Below, piece after piece: positions 51,312 through 60,038 of a stretch of 64,000 nt of DNA. Source of the stretch: Paenibacillus solanacearum. Lineage in GTDB: Bacteria > Bacillota > Bacilli > Paenibacillales > NBRC-103111. The stretch spans positions 1-64,000 of the forward strand of contig NZ_CAJVAS010000023.1 of assembly GCF_910593845.1 (NCBI RefSeq), written 5' to 3'. The translations under genes and the position numbers were made by a program. Within the stretch, counting starts at the first letter, position 1. Each line of letters begins with the position of its first letter. Under the pieces are notes generated by a model. The model had not been told where the DNA came from. It saw only the letters and a program-made list of their open reading frames with translations, and ran no database searches.

Positions 51312-52157
51312 TCAATCGTCCGCCGGGCTTGCCGCATCGCGGTACTGGCGCGGATTGCGGCCGAAGCAGGCGGTGAACTGCTTCGTGAAGTAAAAGGGGC
51401 TGCGAAAGCCAACCTCCTCCGCGACTTCCGAGATGCGCAGCGACGTATGTTCAAGAAGGCGCGCCGCATGGCGCAGCCGAAGCTTGATGAGCGTATCCAT
51501 GACCGAGTCGCCGGTCTGCTCGCGGAACAAATGCGATAGGCGGGAAGGGGACAGCATGACCCGGCGCGCAAGCGATTCGATCGTATGCGGCTCCTTCAGA
51601 TGGGAGCTTATATAGTTCAGCGTTTCCTCGATGCGCGGGTCCAGCTGCCCGCGCTTTTGCGTGTTTTTGGCGAGCAGCAGGACGACTTCCTCCATCGCGT
51701 TCAGCGACAGCAGCCGATGATAATAGTCCGTTCCGTCCTCAAGGCTGTACTTGAGCAGCCGCTCGAAGGCGACGACCATTCGCTCGAACGTCACTTTGCG
51801 CTCCACTTGCAGCCGAATGAGTCCCCCGCCGGCTCCGGTGGTCTGCAGCAGCTCGAACCAGCGAGGCTCGGGCACGAAGTGCGCCCAATAAAAGTCCCAA
51901 TGATGCCCTTCCGGCGTGTAGTAGTGATGAGGCACGCCCGGCGGCAGCAGGATAACGTCTCCCTCCAGGCAGCTGACGCTGCCGCCGTCGGAACGGTATT
52001 CGCCCTGCCCGGCGATCGTGAACGTCATGAGCCAATCGCGCGTGCCTTTGGAACGCGTGATCGCATAGCCGTAAGTTTCGCGGAAATGGCCGGCCACCAG
52101 AACGCCCGATGGCGGCGCTTTCGTTTCCCTAGCGGGAAGATCGGGATGGGTGGTCAC
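51312..52157 (-). CDS. AraC-family transcriptional regulator
   Basis: A 281-residue regulator: an N-terminal cupin-like ligand part (residues about 15-110, with DVILLPPGVPHHYYTPEGHH), then two C-terminal HTH motifs (IESLARRVMLSPSRLSHLF and RISEVAEEVGFRSPFYFTKQ). This is the usual sugar-sensing AraC layout. It starts with GTG 52157 behind AAGGAGG. It is divergent from the PhyH dioxygenase gene and probably controls it. Confidence 0.9.
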   Translation of the reverse strand: MTTHPDLPARETKAPPSGVLVAGHFRETYGYAITRSKGTRDWLMTFTIAGQGEYRSDGGSVSCLEGDVILLPPGVPHHYYTPEGHHWDFYWAHFVPEPRWFELLQTTGAGGGLIRLQVERKVTFERMVVAFERLLKYSLEDGTDYYHRLLSLNAMEEVVLLLAKNTQKRGQLDPRIEETLNYISSHLKEPHTIESLARRVMLSPSRLSHLFREQTGDSVMDTLIKLRLRHAARLLEHTSLRISEVAEEVGFRSPFYFTKQFTACFGRNPRQYRDAASPADD

Positions 52158-52360
52158 GTTTTTGTTCCTCCTTGTATGCTCGTCTTCTATTTGAATGCTG
52201 TCGGATTGTATGCTTTATAAAGACGCATACTCTTGCCAGCAGTAGACAGCAGAATTGTTAAGGTATTCAGCCACTCTATTCATTTCGGCGGCTGTCAGTT
52301 CATTTTATAATAAAAACAAGAAAGATTCGAGGTTCAACGATCCTACTGGAGGGAAGAACG

Positions 52361-53182
52361 ATGACTTTACAGGCGCTTGGCGGTGTGTTGTCAGAAGCAC
52401 AGAAGCAGCAGTTTCGTGAAGAAGGGTACTTGGTGGCGCAGGGTTTGTTCCGGGAGGAAGCAACCGAGATGAAGGAGCTGTTCATGACGCTGCATGCGGC
52501 AGGCCCGATCCCGGGTTACTTCCATCCCGTGCCTGCGGAGGAAGCGGGCGGGGACATTCTGAAGCAATATCCGCGTATGATGCATCCGCACCGCTACAAC
52601 AAGAAGGCGATGGATTATATGCTGCACCCGAAGGTCATGCATATATTGGCCGACCTCTACGGAGAAGAGCCTTTGGCTGCCCAGAGCATGTTTTATTTCA
52701 AGCCGCCGGGGGCGAAAGGGCAGGCGCTGCATCAGGATAACTTCTATTTGAAGGTGGAGCCGGGAACGTGCATCGCGGCTTGGACGGCGGTCGATGCGGC
52801 CGATGAGGAGAATGGCGGGCTGTTCGTAGTGCCGGAGTCGAACCGGTTTGACATCTTGTGTCCGCACCGGGCGGATCCGTCCGTGTCGTTCACAAGGGAG
52901 GAAGTCGACGTGCCGGAAGGCTACCAGCCTGTACCGGTTATCATGGAAGCGGGGGACGTGCTGTTCTTCAACGGCAGCGTCATTCACGGCTCGTACCCGA
53001 ACACGTCGTCCGACCGGTTCCGCCGGGCTTTCATTTGCCATTACGCCAACGCATCGGCGACGAAGATCGGCATGCATTACAAGCCACTGTATCACCATGA
53101 CGGCAGAGAGGTGCAGGGCATCGACAACAATATGGACGGCGGCCCGTGCGGCACCGAATACGAAGCGAAGGAAGCGCATTGA
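52361..53182 (+). CDS. Phytanoyl-CoA dioxygenase (PhyH) family protein
   Basis: A 273-residue Fe(II)/2-oxoglutarate oxygenase of the PhyH family. The iron ligands are in LHQDNFYLK (His-x-Asp) and GSVIHGSYPN (distal His), followed by SSDRFRRAFICHY with the Arg that binds 2-oxoglutarate. The N-terminus LSEAQKQQFREEGYLVAQGL is typical. In Paenibacillus such proteins often stand beside AraC regulators and sugar genes; substrate unknown. GGAGGGAAG precedes the start. Confidence 0.88.
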   Translation: MTLQALGGVLSEAQKQQFREEGYLVAQGLFREEATEMKELFMTLHAAGPIPGYFHPVPAEEAGGDILKQYPRMMHPHRYNKKAMDYMLHPKVMHILADLYGEEPLAAQSMFYFKPPGAKGQALHQDNFYLKVEPGTCIAAWTAVDAADEENGGLFVVPESNRFDILCPHRADPSVSFTREEVDVPEGYQPVPVIMEAGDVLFFNGSVIHGSYPNTSSDRFRRAFICHYANASATKIGMHYKPLYHHDGREVQGIDNNMDGGPCGTEYEAKEAH

Positions 53183-53222
53183 CGCTTCCTTTTTTTAGTT
53201 CCGGCGCCTGGACAATAAAAAA

Positions 53223-53273
53223 TTGACTTTGATAATGATAACCATTATCATTTAGATAATGAGAAACGTTATC
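53223..53273 (+). promoter_or_regulatory. Promoter with two tandem Fur boxes
   Basis: TTGACT (53223-53228), 17 bases, TATCAT (53246-53251). A near-perfect Fur box GATAATGATAACCATTATC (53231-53249) covers the spacer, and a second dyad GATAATGAGAAACGTTATC (53255-53273) lies 24 bp further on, at the likely transcript start. Strong sign of iron repression. Confidence 0.85.
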
Positions 53274-53295
53274 AATTAGAGGAGGGTATTCATAT

Positions 53296-53604
53296 ATGGC
53301 GTCGTTGTTGATTGTGGGAGCGGATCATTTGGGGAACATTCCGGAGCATTTGGCAGGCTTAGGTGTAAATGAAGTGCTGCATATGTCCGGCCGGAAATGC
53401 CAGATGACCCGCAAGGGCATTCCCGAGAAAGTGGACGCCGTACTGGTGTTGACCGATTATGTCAATCACAACTTGACCAAGGTGATCAAGCAGCAGGCCA
53501 AGGAACAGGATGTTCCGATCTATTACGCCAAGAGATCGTGGTGCTCGGTGAAGCAGGCGCTTTGCTCCTGCGCAGATACGTGCGAATGGCTGAAAACGAC
53601 CTGA
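53296..53604 (+). CDS. DUF2325 protein under Fur control
   Basis: A 102-residue protein of the DUF2325 family (LLIVGADHLGNIPEHLAGLG at the start, then VDAVLVLTDYVNHNLTKVIK), which adopts a Rossmann-like alpha/beta unit. The family function is unknown. The C-terminal part carries four cysteines (WCSVKQALCSCADTCEW) and one more lies at residue 36 (GRKCQMTRKG), which could bind a metal or form disulfides. The tandem Fur boxes tie it to iron limitation. It is the only obviously iron-regulated gene of the window, and it is monocistronic. Confidence 0.85.
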   Translation: MASLLIVGADHLGNIPEHLAGLGVNEVLHMSGRKCQMTRKGIPEKVDAVLVLTDYVNHNLTKVIKQQAKEQDVPIYYAKRSWCSVKQALCSCADTCEWLKTT

Positions 53605-53634
53605 TCCCGCACCGCGCCCGGGGTCTGCGGCACC

Positions 53635-54315
53635 TTAGTACTTGAGCTTGTCCAGCACGCGCTCCACTTTGCGAAGATGCGCAGCCATGCACCTTCTCGC
53701 TGCGGCGGCATCGCCTGCCCTGACCGCTTCCACAATCGCCGAATGTTCATCGGACAAGCGGGCTGCCTCGCTTTGCTCGGCGAACAGCCACAGTCGCCGG
53801 CTTTCCCTCATGACCGGACCCATCGTCAGAAACAGCGTCTCCAGCGTCCGCGTCAGCAATTCGTTGCCGGAAGCCTTCGCCAGCGCGAGGTGAAACCGGA
53901 TATCGCTTTCTTCCAGTGCAGCTTCCTCCGTTAATGCCATCATCTCTGCGATCACATTCGTCATTTCCGTCAGCTGTTCTTCCGTTCGCCGCGCCGCGGC
54001 CATCGCTGCGCTCTCGGTTTCCAATATATAGCGCAGCTCGAGCCATTGCTTGAGCTGCTCCACATTGCCGATCTCCGGCGCCTCGATCTGAAACCCGTCG
54101 CTGTCTTTGAGCACGAAGGTCCCCCCGCCATGCCTCACATCGATCCATCCATGGGCTTTTAACGACATTAACGCTTCGCGTATCGTAGACCGGCCGACGC
54201 CATGAAGCGAGGCGAGCTGCTCGACGGAAGGGAGCCTCGAGCCTACGGGCCATTCGCCCCGTGTAATTTGGTTGCGCAAAAGGTCGGCGACCACTTCGTA
54301 TGCTTTGCGGATCAT
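53635..54315 (-). CDS. FCD-domain GntR-family regulator
   Basis: A 226-residue FadR-subfamily repressor: winged HTH (LASLHGVGRSTIREALMSLK near residues 32-51), and an all-helical FCD ligand domain (EQLKQWLELRYILETESAAM; DIRFHLALAKASGNELLTRT) with the His/Asp positions that bind a metal and carboxylate ligands. Divergent from glcD-glcF, so it is the probable glycolate/lactate-responsive regulator (GlcC/LldR role). GATAGGAGAAGC precedes the ATG. Confidence 0.9.
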   Translation of the reverse strand: MIRKAYEVVADLLRNQITRGEWPVGSRLPSVEQLASLHGVGRSTIREALMSLKAHGWIDVRHGGGTFVLKDSDGFQIEAPEIGNVEQLKQWLELRYILETESAAMAAARRTEEQLTEMTNVIAEMMALTEEAALEESDIRFHLALAKASGNELLTRTLETLFLTMGPVMRESRRLWLFAEQSEAARLSDEHSAIVEAVRAGDAAAARRCMAAHLRKVERVLDKLKY

Positions 54316-54406
54316 GTGCAGCTTCTCCTATCGTTCGTCCCTTAGATTACGGTTATTGTATCATGCCTGTATATGAAAATTATAGACGATGCGCAAGGGT
54401 CAATGC

Positions 54407-54428
54407 TATAATCAAGTCATCAGATGAC
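54407..54428 (+). promoter_or_regulatory. glcDF promoter core and palindromic operator
   Basis: TATAAT (54407-54412) with the extended TG motif and a poor -35 (TAGACG at 54383). Directly downstream is GTCATCAGATGAC (54416-54428), a perfect 13-bp palindrome that would cover the start point. Likely operator of the divergent FCD regulator. Confidence 0.6.
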
Positions 54429-54575
54429 CTGATTAATATTTGGCGAACCAAACGATGCGGCCAGACAGCCCCTTCCGGGCATGAGGCAGCAGGACGCCCG
54501 CGATCGAGCCAGCAGAGCAGAGCGGGGCAGTCGGTCGTTCCGGTCGCCGGTTACTATCGGTTTGGAGGGATTGGA

Positions 54576-56072
54576 TTGTTAGCACAGCCTGTACGTGAGC
54601 AGCTGCGCGCCATTGTCGGCGAGCGCTGGTTCCGCGACGATGCCGAATCGCTCGTGTCTTACAGCTACGACGCCACGCCGCTGTATCAATCGATGCCGGA
54701 CGGCGTTATTTTTCCTTCCTCGACAGAGGAAGTATCGGCCATTATGAAAGTATGCGCGGCGCATCGCATTCCGGTTGTGACCCGCGGGGCGGGCAGCAAC
54801 CTGTGCGCCGGCGTCGTGCCGCTGCACGGCGGCCTCGTGATGGTGATGACGCGCATGAACCGGCTGATCGAGATCGATCAGGACAACTTGACGGCGACGT
54901 TCCAGACCGGCCTGAATACGAAGCAGTTCCATACCGCCGTCGAGGAGACGGGATTGTTCTACCCGCCGGACCCGAGCAGCATGATCATTTGCACGATGGG
55001 CGGCAATATCGCGCTTGGCGCAGGCGGCTTGCGCGGCCTGAAGTACGGCACGACCAAAGATTACGTGATCGGGCTCGAAGCCGTCCTGGCGAACGGAGAT
55101 ATTTTGCGGACGGGCGGCAAGCTGGTGAAGGACGTGGCGGGCTACGACTTGACGAGGCTGCTCGTCGGCTCCGGCGGGACGCTCGCCGTACTGACGGAAG
55201 CGACCGTGAAGCTTGTGCCGAAGCCGGACTACCGGCGGGCGATGGTGGCGATATTCGCCGATCTTCCTTCCGCCGCAAGGACGGTATCGCAAATTATTGC
55301 CAACCGGATTACGCCGTGTACGCTGGAATTCATGGATGGGGCAACGATCAAGGTCGTGGAGGATTATGCGAAAATCGGGCTGCCTACCGATGCCGAGGCG
55401 ATCTTGGCGATCGAGCAGGACGGCGAAGAGTCGCAGGTAGAGAGAGATTTGCAGCTGATCGAGCAAATCTGCAAAAGCGCCGGAGCCATCCAGGTGAAGG
55501 TGGCGGCGACGCCGGAAGAGGGAGCGAAGGTCATGGAAGCGCGGCGCAGCGCGCTGGCCGCCTTGTCCCGCTTGCGTCCGACGACGATGCTGGAGGACGC
55601 GACGGTGCCGCGTTCGAAGATCGCCGACATGGTGCTCGAAATTCAGCGGATCGCAACCAAATACGATGTGCAGATCTGTACGTTCGGGCATGCCGGTGAC
55701 GGAAACCTGCATCCGACGGCGATGACGGATGCCCGCGATCCGGAAGAAATTCATCGCGTCGAGAAAGCGTTCGAGGAAATTTTCGAGGCGGCGATCCGGA
55801 TGGGCGGCACCATTACCGGCGAGCACGGGGTCGGCCACGTGAAGGCGCCTTATTTGGAATGGAAGGTGGGCGCTTCGGGGATCGACATTATGAAGCGGCT
55901 GAAAGCGGCGTTCGATCCGGACGGCTTGCTGAATCCGGGCAAGCTGTTCGCCGAGACGCGCAAGCGGATCGTCTTTACCGGGTCGGAAGAGGCGGCCTCG
56001 CAAGAGCAGGGTCAGGCCCAGGCTCAGGCGGCCTCTGGAACGAAAGCGGGTGAAGCTGATGGCAACGGCTGA
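54576..56072 (+). CDS. glcD: Glycolate oxidase subunit GlcD-like FAD-linked oxidase
   Basis: A protein of about 498 residues with an FAD_binding_4 domain (VVTRGAGSNLCAGVVPLHGG; TMGGNIALGAGGLRGLKYGT) and the C-terminal FAD-oxidase domain (TFGHAGDGNLHPTAM; ITGEHGVGHVKAPYL). GlcD oxidises glycolate, or lactate-type 2-hydroxy acids, passing electrons to the GlcF Fe-S subunit. True start: TTG 54576, with GGAGGG six bases upstream; an open frame further left has no ribosome site or homology. The last 30 residues form a Gln/Ala-rich tail. Overlaps glcF. Confidence 0.9.
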   Translation: MLAQPVREQLRAIVGERWFRDDAESLVSYSYDATPLYQSMPDGVIFPSSTEEVSAIMKVCAAHRIPVVTRGAGSNLCAGVVPLHGGLVMVMTRMNRLIEIDQDNLTATFQTGLNTKQFHTAVEETGLFYPPDPSSMIICTMGGNIALGAGGLRGLKYGTTKDYVIGLEAVLANGDILRTGGKLVKDVAGYDLTRLLVGSGGTLAVLTEATVKLVPKPDYRRAMVAIFADLPSAARTVSQIIANRITPCTLEFMDGATIKVVEDYAKIGLPTDAEAILAIEQDGEESQVERDLQLIEQICKSAGAIQVKVAATPEEGAKVMEARRSALAALSRLRPTTMLEDATVPRSKIADMVLEIQRIATKYDVQICTFGHAGDGNLHPTAMTDARDPEEIHRVEKAFEEIFEAAIRMGGTITGEHGVGHVKAPYLEWKVGASGIDIMKRLKAAFDPDGLLNPGKLFAETRKRIVFTGSEEAASQEQGQAQAQAASGTKAGEADGNG

Positions 56073-57432
56073 TCCGAAGCAGCTGGCGGAACGGCTGAAG
56101 CTGACGCTCGATTCCGACCAGTTGACGAACTGTATGCGCTGCGGCTTCTGCCAGACGGCCTGTCCGACGTTCCAGGAGACGGGGCTCGAGGCGGCATCGC
56201 CGCGCGGACGCATTGCGCTCATGAAAGCCGTTTACGATGGCAAGATGGAGCCGGACGCGCTGTTCCAATCGCAGATGGATTTGTGCCTCGGCTGCCGCGC
56301 CTGCGAGCCGGCCTGTCCGTCGGACGTGAAGTACGGGCAGTTGATCGAACAGACGCGGGAATCGATTGCGGATGTGGCCGAGCACAAGTGGCCGGTCAAG
56401 CAGCTGCGCGGCTTGTTCATGGAAGGCTTATTCCCGCACCACGGCCGGATGCGGGCGCTCGGCGGCCTGCTGAAGCTGTATCAGGTGAGCGGGCTGCGGA
56501 AAATTACGCGCAAGCTCGGGGTGATGAACCTCTTCCCGGCCCATATGCGGGAGATGGAAGCGGTGCTGCCGGAAGCGTCGAGCGACGGCGTCATCCGCCA
56601 GTGGCAAAAGCACGGCCTGCCTGCCCGCTGGGAGCAGTCGGAAGGCGATGCGCAGCCGATGCTGGTCATCCCGGCCGTTGGCGACAGCCTGGGCCGGGTC
56701 GGCCTGTTCCGCGGCTGCATCATGGATGTGCTGTTCACGGAAACGAACGTGAACACGGTCAAGCTGCTTCGCCTGGCCGGCTACGAGGTCGTGATCCCGA
56801 CCGCGCAAACGTGCTGCGGCGCGCTGCACGCGCATGCCGGCGAGACGGAGAGCGCCCGCCGGCTCACGCGGCGTAATATCTCCGCCTTCGGAGCCGCGCA
56901 CGTCGACTACGTCGCGAGCAATGCCGGCGGCTGCGGCGCCAGCTTGAAGGAGGCGGACCACCTCCTTCACGGCGATGAGGCCGCGGCAGGCTTCGCAGCC
57001 CAGGTGCGCGACCTCTCCGAGCTGCTCGCGATGGGCCGTCCGCTGCCGCTGAAGCCGCTGCACGCCCGGGGCGGCGCGGTGACCGCGACGTACCAGGACT
57101 CGTGCCACCTGCGCAATGTCATGCGTGTGTCCTCGCCGCCGCGGCAGCTGCTCGGCTCGATGCCGGGCGTCAAGCTGCAGGAGCTGCAGGGCGCCGACCG
57201 CTGCTGCGGCTCGGCCGGCATCTATAACCTGACGCAGCCGCAGATGTCTGCGGACGTGCTCGATCATAAGATGGAGCATGTGGAGCGGACGCGGGCGCAG
57301 GTGATTTTGACCGCGAACCCCGGTTGTCTGCTGCAGATGAAGTGGGGCGTGCACCGCCATGGCAAGAGCGAGACGATCGAAGCGATGCATTTGGTCGATT
57401 TCCTCGCGGAAGCGGTGGAGGAGCGGGGCTAG
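56059..57432 (+). CDS. glcF: Glycolate oxidase iron-sulfur subunit GlcF-like
   Basis: A protein of about 457 residues. Two 4Fe-4S motifs sit in the N-terminal part (CMRCGFCQTACPTFQE; CLGCRACEPACPSDVKYG), and two CCG domains follow (AQTCCGALHAHAGE and DRCCGSAGIYNLTQP), as in heterodisulfide-reductase-like GlcF. It passes electrons from GlcD to the quinone pool. The start overlaps the end of glcD by 14 bases, so translation is coupled. GlcE is not present; other Firmicutes also use the GlcD-GlcF pair alone. Confidence 0.92.
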   Translation: MATADPKQLAERLKLTLDSDQLTNCMRCGFCQTACPTFQETGLEAASPRGRIALMKAVYDGKMEPDALFQSQMDLCLGCRACEPACPSDVKYGQLIEQTRESIADVAEHKWPVKQLRGLFMEGLFPHHGRMRALGGLLKLYQVSGLRKITRKLGVMNLFPAHMREMEAVLPEASSDGVIRQWQKHGLPARWEQSEGDAQPMLVIPAVGDSLGRVGLFRGCIMDVLFTETNVNTVKLLRLAGYEVVIPTAQTCCGALHAHAGETESARRLTRRNISAFGAAHVDYVASNAGGCGASLKEADHLLHGDEAAAGFAAQVRDLSELLAMGRPLPLKPLHARGGAVTATYQDSCHLRNVMRVSSPPRQLLGSMPGVKLQELQGADRCCGSAGIYNLTQPQMSADVLDHKMEHVERTRAQVILTANPGCLLQMKWGVHRHGKSETIEAMHLVDFLAEAVEERG

Positions 57433-57652
57433 GCGCAACAAGGCGTCCGGCGGCGCAGCGCGGACCGGCAGGCGAGCAGGGCGGACATCCAAGCTTCGCC
57501 GCATAGAACTTCCGCCGCTCACAATCGCATGTGCCCGGCCAGCACATCGGCCGTCTGCCGTCTGAATCGCGCGGCGGGCAGCGTGCGCCGCGGGACGCTC
57601 GGTTTCGGTCTGCAGCGGGTTTTCGCTGCGCCTGGCAATTCCATAGATCCTA

Positions 57653-57707
57653 GAACACAGAGGCCCTTTTTCGCACCTTGATCGGTACGAAAAGGGCCTC
57701 TGTGTTC
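57653..57707. terminator. Bidirectional terminator after glcF
   Basis: The arms run from GAACACAGAGGCCC (57653-57666) through the T stretch to CG (57673), and from CGAAAAGGGCCTC (57688-57700) to TGTGTTC (57707): about 20 paired bases with a single bulge and a 14-base loop. T/A tracts lie on both sides. It can stop glcF transcription from the left and amidoligase transcription from the right. Confidence 0.85.
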
Positions 57708-57715
57708 ATTTTTAC

Positions 57716-57795
57716 TACAATCCCAAGCTCGCGTTGCAGCGCTGCGCGGCGGTCGGTCGAACCCCACGCTTATTTGTCATTTGGCCGCTATAACC
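57716..57795. repeat. Dispersed repeat, copy 2
   Basis: TACAATCCCAAGCTCGCG through GGCGGTCGGTC to GAACCCCACGC (57716-57770) aligns with 27796-27855, and weaker similarity continues (TTTGTCATTTGG) to about 57795. See copy 1. Confidence 0.5.
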
Positions 57796-57903
57796 GCACT
57801 GGCGAATCGAGGATGCGTTACCGTCGTCGATCCAAGCCAACGACGCGTCGCTTCACGCGCACCCCGCTGTCGCGCCACACACGTCCAGCGTCAAGCCATC
57901 CTG

Positions 57904-58806
57904 CTACAACGTGCGGACATAGTCCCAGCCTAGCGCCGTCGGCCGAAACATAAACCGGCTCAAGTCTTCGCCCGACCGTTCCGCAGCGACCAGCAGGCCG
58001 CCCTCGACCGGCAGCATATGATGAATTTCGCTGCCCGGCAGCAGGCGCTCGATCTGCGGCGCGATCACCGGAATGAGCGCATTCTCCAGCCACACCCGTT
58101 CCTGGTGCCATTGCGGCGCAAGCGTCTGCGGCGGATAGCCGCCGGCCGGGGCGCCTAGCGCCGTAACGAACGCGTCCGGCTCGGCGGGCAGCTTCCGTCC
58201 GGCGCCGACGGCGGCAACGAAGCGCAGGCACAGCTCGATCGTGCGCACCACTTCTTCATAATCCAGCGAGCCGTTGGCATAGCGGATCTCGACCGTCCCC
58301 CAATCGTACCAGGAAGCGGTGTTCACGCCGCAGCGGTGGGACTGAGGACGTCCGCTGTTACGAAGGGCCATCGGGCCGGGACTCGCTTCGAACCGCTCGA
58401 CCATCTGCCGCGTCACAGGAGGGCAAAACAGGAGTCGATGCCCGCTCGTCTGCAAGATCGATTGCAACGCATTCTGATGCAGCAGCGCCGCTACGAGCAG
58501 CGGCTTCACGATCGCCTCGCCCCACTTCTCCAAGCCGACATGCACATGCAGCCCGCAGCTCCAATTCGCCTGCGCCCCTTGCGCCTGCAGCCGGCCCAGC
58601 ATATCCCGTATTTGCTCCCGCTGCTCCCAGCGCAGCGGCGGCGGCTTGAGTTCGCTGCCCGATTCCCGGCCGCTCTCGTCCGTTTGCCGTTCATCCAGCG
58701 ACATTACCCAGCCGGGCAGCAGCTCGACTTCCTCCGGTGCACCGCCAACAAACTCGATTTCCACTCCGAATTGCAGTTCATTCCAATGTACTTCGTTTGG
58801 CCACAT
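57904..58806 (-). CDS. Amidoligase-family protein (glutamine-synthetase-like fold)
   Basis: A protein of about 300 residues resembling the Amidoligase_2 family (PF12224): QFGVEIEFVGG at the start, then GSELKPPPL, CGLHVHVGLEKWGE, HRCGVNTASWYDWGTVEIRY and NGSLDYEEVV. Those acidic and His stretches match the metal/ATP site of glutamine-synthetase and GCS-like ligases. Such enzymes join amino groups to carboxyls in peptides, peptidoglycan-like or modified-protein pathways, often next to a gamma-glutamyl cyclotransferase-like gene; none is seen here. Start 58806 is favoured by AAAGGGGAAACGACG. The gene stands alone. Confidence 0.8.
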   Translation of the reverse strand: MWPNEVHWNELQFGVEIEFVGGAPEEVELLPGWVMSLDERQTDESGRESGSELKPPPLRWEQREQIRDMLGRLQAQGAQANWSCGLHVHVGLEKWGEAIVKPLLVAALLHQNALQSILQTSGHRLLFCPPVTRQMVERFEASPGPMALRNSGRPQSHRCGVNTASWYDWGTVEIRYANGSLDYEEVVRTIELCLRFVAAVGAGRKLPAEPDAFVTALGAPAGGYPPQTLAPQWHQERVWLENALIPVIAPQIERLLPGSEIHHMLPVEGGLLVAAERSGEDLSRFMFRPTALGWDYVRTL

Positions 58807-59366
58807 CGTCGTTTCCCCTTTTCTGTCCATTGATTTTGTATTCCTCACCAACGGGAAAAGGGGGCGGACCACGGGCTTAGCGGGGGATTTTATCAGGCAA
58901 CATGTCGTTTCCTCCTGATATTCAGCATTCGTTTGTCGCCATTATACCCAAATATTTCCGTCCTGACAATGTGCGGCCCACATCATGCTTGACCGCTCCA
59001 GCCGTCCAAAGGGGACGTTGGACCACACATACCATTGGCGCTTACGGGTCTTCGCCGTCCTTGGGTTCCGCTTAAACCGCCCCGCTGGAGGAATACGGTC
59101 ATCATCCCCCAAAAAAATGGGCTCAAGCTGATAAAGCGGTCATCCTTTGTGGTAAATGTACATGATGGTTGTGGATTTGATACATAATGTACCGAAAACT
59201 TAGCCTTAGGTCTAGGTCGCGTTCGGACCATCGTCTAATCCAATTTACTACCAAAGTGCGTGTCGGTCACTTTCGATCTCCTCTATGATGATAGTAACAG
59301 AAATGCCGGGTCGCTTCGGGCAACGGACGGCCGTGCGGATTTTTGAAGGCAGGGAGGAAGATCGAT
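58807..59366. other. Intergenic region between the amidoligase and PAP2 genes
   Basis: No convincing gene: an 82-codon leftward frame (58983-59231) has no ribosome site or family features. Purine-rich leader sequence for the PAP2 gene begins at about 59350. Confidence 0.5.
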
Positions 59367-60038
59367 ATGAAAGTCACGTCATTGAAATCGTATTTGTTAT
59401 CGCTATGTTTGCTTTTGACGATCCCCGTGCTGGGGCTCATTTACACGCAGCTGAATCGCGCAGGGGAGAAGACATACAGCCTGGTCACCGATTTTGACCG
59501 GCAAATTCCGTTTATCAAATGGTTTGTAGTGCCGTATCTCGGCTGGTATTTGTTTTTGTTCGCCGCTTTTTTGTACTTGGCTTATCGAAACCGCGAAGCG
59601 TACTACAACACCATCATTCAGTTCAATATCGGTTTGCTTGTGTGCTACGGAGTTTATGCGGTGTACCAGACGTACGTGCCGCGTCCAGCGCTGGCCGGCG
59701 ACGACCTGCTGCTGCAGCTCGTTCAGCTGGTATACCGTTCGGATCAGCCGTATAACTGCTTTCCGAGCACGCATGTGCTTACTTCGTACCTCATGATGAG
59801 AACGTATCTTCAGGCGGTGAATATTCCGCGCCTGTATGTTACGGCCGTAACGATAACGTCGGTGCTTATTATCGCGTCTACCCAGTTCATGAAGCAGCAT
59901 GTGCTATTCGATATTGTGGGCGCCGTCCTGGTGGCCGAAGCCGTCATCTATGCGGCAAAACGATTTCAACCCGTATGGTCCGGCAAGCCGCTGGTTTCCG
60001 GAACGCCGTATGGAACATGGGAAAGGAGCCTAAAATAA
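59367..60038 (+). CDS. PAP2-family membrane phosphatase
   Basis: A 223-residue polytopic protein with four to six helices (SYLLSLCLLLTIPVLGLIYT at the start). The PAP2 catalytic motifs are visible: CFPSTHV (motif 2) and the third motif around MKQHVLFDIVGAVL with His and Asp. Enzymes of this class dephosphorylate phosphatidate or undecaprenyl pyrophosphate. The stop overlaps the start of the glycosyltransferase by one base (TAATG), so diacylglycerol made here might be its acceptor. I chose ATG 59367 (GGGAGGAAG before it). Confidence 0.85.
   Translation: MKVTSLKSYLLSLCLLLTIPVLGLIYTQLNRAGEKTYSLVTDFDRQIPFIKWFVVPYLGWYLFLFAAFLYLAYRNREAYYNTIIQFNIGLLVCYGVYAVYQTYVPRPALAGDDLLLQLVQLVYRSDQPYNCFPSTHVLTSYLMMRTYLQAVNIPRLYVTAVTITSVLIIASTQFMKQHVLFDIVGAVLVAEAVIYAAKRFQPVWSGKPLVSGTPYGTWERSLK

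Larger units (their letters stand above)
57433..57903. other. Intergenic region after glcF
   Basis: No gene seen. The first 200 bp are GC-rich and featureless; then come a bidirectional terminator (57653-57707) and a dispersed-repeat copy (57716-57795). The last 100 bp flank the amidoligase gene end. Confidence 0.5.

Noticed and set aside
54300..54575. A longer GlcD N-terminus starting at 54300
   Set aside because: This upstream part includes the promoter and operator, has no ribosome site and no homology to GlcD.
54579..56222. A 547-codon open frame antisense to glcD
   Set aside because: Shadow of a real FAD-oxidase gene; composition is Arg/His-rich and has no domain.
58983..59231. An 82-codon leftward frame in the gap before the PAP2 gene
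   Set aside because: No ribosome site, no family and low-quality composition.
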